Assembly: GCA_015501075.1 (NCBI GenBank)
Contig: JADNYJ010000006.1
Location: 372,001-436,000, forward strand
DNA from: Gymnopilus junonius
Taxonomy: Eukaryota > Basidiomycota > Agaricomycetes > Agaricales > Galerinaceae
Direction of reading: 5' to 3'
Length of the DNA stretch: 64,000 bases
Part shown: in pieces, positions 62,065-64,000 of the stretch
Position numbering within the stretch: position 1 is the stretch's first letter
Layout: each line of letters starts with the position of its first letter
The notes under the pieces: generated by a model
Database searches by the model: none
What the model was told of the DNA's origin: nothing
The model's input: the letters and a program-made list of their open reading frames with translations, nothing else
Program-made: the position numbers and the translations under genes

Positions 62065-63474
62065 TCAATCGTCGTCGTCGTCGTCTGCCTCCTCAAGCCA
62101 CTAAAACAGGAATGAGCTCCTACAATCAAAGACTTTCAAAGAGGAACAGAAACATACCTTCAAGAAAGGCTCGCTGGCCTTCCTAACCTTCTTGCTAGTG
62201 TCTTTATCGACATATTTCTTGCTAACGTGAGTGCCCCATTGAGTGACGACTTCTTCATCCAAAAGATCGATTTGGTAAAATGCCATTAAGATTTTCGGCA
62301 CAGCCGACAAGAGATCAGGGTGAGAAAACCCAACAAAACGCTCAACACCGCCGAGGAGAGCCTTCTGGTGTTTTTCAGAAGTGACCATCTAGCAAGAAGA
62401 CAATATGACTCAATTTAACGTAATATGGAATAAAGATAGTGAAAGCGTACCTTTGTCAGCAAAGCACCATATTTCTCAACCTCGTTAACGATGTTGGCGG
62501 TAAAAAGGGCTTGAACAAGGACAGTAACTGTCTTGTGTTTCTTCTCAATACCGAGTTCTTCCGCCTTCTTGTACATGGCAAGAGAGCGAGCCTTGGCATC
62601 CTCATCTTGATGTTCTTCGATCCACTTTCCAAGTTGGGCGTAGGGGCTATTGGCATCATCATCACTGCCTTCATCATCGCCGCCGAGAACGACAGCCGCC
62701 ATGCCGTTCTCAAGAGCCTTGACACGCTGCTTGACGGCTTCCGGAGAAGTGTCAGCAGACCAGTCCTCCTTGGCTAGGGCTGCATCGGTATTAAGCTCGG
62801 CAGCCTCGGCCTTGATCTTCTTCGTCAGCTCGTCATCACTCTCAGCCCCGCCATCGGGAGTGTGACCTCCCTCCGCAGTGGGCTCAGGAGAACCGCCACC
62901 TCCGCCAACGCCCGCCGCAGCATCACCAGCATTAGCTTTCTTGCCCCTCTTGGACTTGACAGGGGGATTCTTGACGATGAACGTAGTTAGCTTATGGCGC
63001 ATGTCGACCCCGGTCCTCTCGCCACAAGCCTTGCAATCACGAATGATTTCTTCCTGTCGACCATTCTTGAGGATGATAAGCTCGGTTTCAGGATTCTTGC
63101 AAGATTTGCAAAGGACGAACTTCTCGATGAAAACATCGAGGAGCTCACGCAGACGATTGGCATCGTGGGCGCCATTGACAATGTAGCGGTCATTTTTCTC
63201 GTCGAAAGTGGTCTGGGCGCCGAGCTCACATCCGAAGAATTTAGTAGTATAGGTCGGTGGGCGGCTGAGGGCTCTTGCAACGTCGGACATGTTGGGGATG
63301 ACAGTTTTAATGCCATTTCCCTTTCCTTCTATTTTGGTGGTGAGGAGGGGCATACTAGGTAAGAAATTTGTTCGTCAGCATCTCAATTACACAGGCGAAT
63401 ATTGTGAGGACATACCGATAGCGGTAAAATTTGTCATCGACATCGCGGCGAATGTTAACGATTCCGGCAGCCAT
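62065..63474 (-). CDS. TIF5: translation initiation factor eIF5
   Basis: GTPase-activating protein for eIF2 in start-codon selection. The N-terminus [20 protein letters not shown] contains the essential Arg of the GAP domain. It continues [17 protein letters not shown] and [17 protein letters not shown]. The zinc ribbon is [11 protein letters not shown]...[11 protein letters not shown]. After a Lys-rich and Gly-rich linker come the C-terminal W2/HEAT domain ([35 protein letters not shown]) and the acidic-aromatic end [14 protein letters not shown], which binds eIF2-beta. All exon joins I followed are in frame. Length about 410 residues is normal. Confidence 0.94.
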
Positions 63475-64000
63475 GTTGGGCAATGAGAGGTTTATGTGCG
63501 CTGCGAGAGCCATGAGGATGGACAATAGCGCTTCGAAAGACAGCAAAATCTGCTTACAAGACGACTAGATGATTTAGGCAAATATCTTTTGTGCTTTGGT
63601 ATAGCAATTTGAGGTCGAAGCATGAATCCTCTGCCTTGACAGAAGAATATGCGAGATTGGGAATGGGGGGAGTGCGAAGACGAAATGGTGAAGATTAGAA
63701 CGATGAACTTTGGAGAAAAGTTGTCAAGAGAATAGGAGAAAACGCAGGGATGGTGGTGGTTCACTGAAAAGCCGCGTCTGCACACGTTGGCATCGCCGCT
63801 CAAAACTTACCACTCGGCAAGGCTCGGCTATTTCCGATCATCATTCCGGTGACTCACCTCCCTCTCTCCGTATTATGTCAAAACGCCAGCATTTAGGTAA
63901 CAAAATTTTGGCTAAATCTACTTCATTTTTCAGAAGACAGGCTGTTCTGTATGAGCACATTTTTTTTAATATTTTCTCTTACTCGAATGCACAAGAATTA
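63475..64000. other. eIF5 upstream region and possible gene start at window edge
   Basis: The left part is the eIF5 promoter. At 63875 a plus-strand ATG (MSKRQHL) is followed by a plausible 37-nt intron (GTAACA...TTTTCAG) and open sequence (EDRLFCMST); a divergent gene may begin here and leave the window. Too short to judge. Confidence 0.3.

Noticed and set aside
1..64000. CRISPR arrays, bacterial operons, viral genes, rRNA
   Set aside because: None seen; repeats are short simple repeats and genes are spliced eukaryotic ones.

Overview
The window reads as nuclear DNA of a filamentous basidiomycete, most likely a plant-litter or wood-decaying Agaricomycete. Coding sequence is cut by many short introns (mostly about 45-70 nt, GT...AG). 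The gene set includes two GH10 xylanases, one with a fungal CBM1; tandem alcohol-oxidase-type GMC flavoenzymes; an atypical G-alpha; a V-ATPase e subunit; eIF5; an RFC clamp-loader subunit; F-actin capping protein beta; and a HEN1-type methyltransferase. No viral, bacterial or CRISPR content was seen.

Layout. 1-4.9 kb: no convincing gene, one weak small cysteine-rich ORF. 4.9-9.5 kb: CBM1-GH10 xylanase convergent with a Baeyer-Villiger-type flavin monooxygenase. 10.3-12.6 kb: VMA9 convergent with HEN1. 13.7-15.8 kb: NmrA-like reductase and a small secreted GPI-anchor candidate. 18.4-20.2 kb: bHLH transcription factor. 20.2-26.9 kb: gene-poor, with an inverted-repeat element. 26.9-31.4 kb: capping protein beta, a PPIL3-type cyclophilin and a divergent atypical G-alpha. 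32.8 kb: tRNA-Thr(UGU). 33.3-36.5 kb: TAN1 convergent with a TEA-domain transcription factor. 36.5-42.2 kb: gene-poor with simple repeats. 42.3-47.0 kb: Nudix hydrolase, KE4/ZIP7-type zinc transporter and a divergent HD-domain hydrolase. 47.9-49.5 kb: RFC small subunit. 49.7-57.9 kb: two GMC alcohol oxidases and a PEX11-family gene on one strand. 59.2-60.7 kb: second GH10 xylanase without a CBM. 62.1-63.5 kb: eIF5.

Functional themes. The xylanases act outside the cell on plant cell wall. The alcohol-oxidase pair beside PEX11 suggests a link to peroxisomal or alcohol oxidation, for example of methanol released from plant cell walls; this is inference. The other genes are mostly housekeeping or signalling. 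The most striking sequence-level observation is a 2-nt micro-exon present at the same place in both xylanase paralogues. The bHLH, GPI-protein and PEX11 genes can each be read only if single bases are assumed missing, mostly at short homopolymers; this points to consensus errors or gene decay. All exon models here were deduced by eye from splice signals, reading frame and family conservation.
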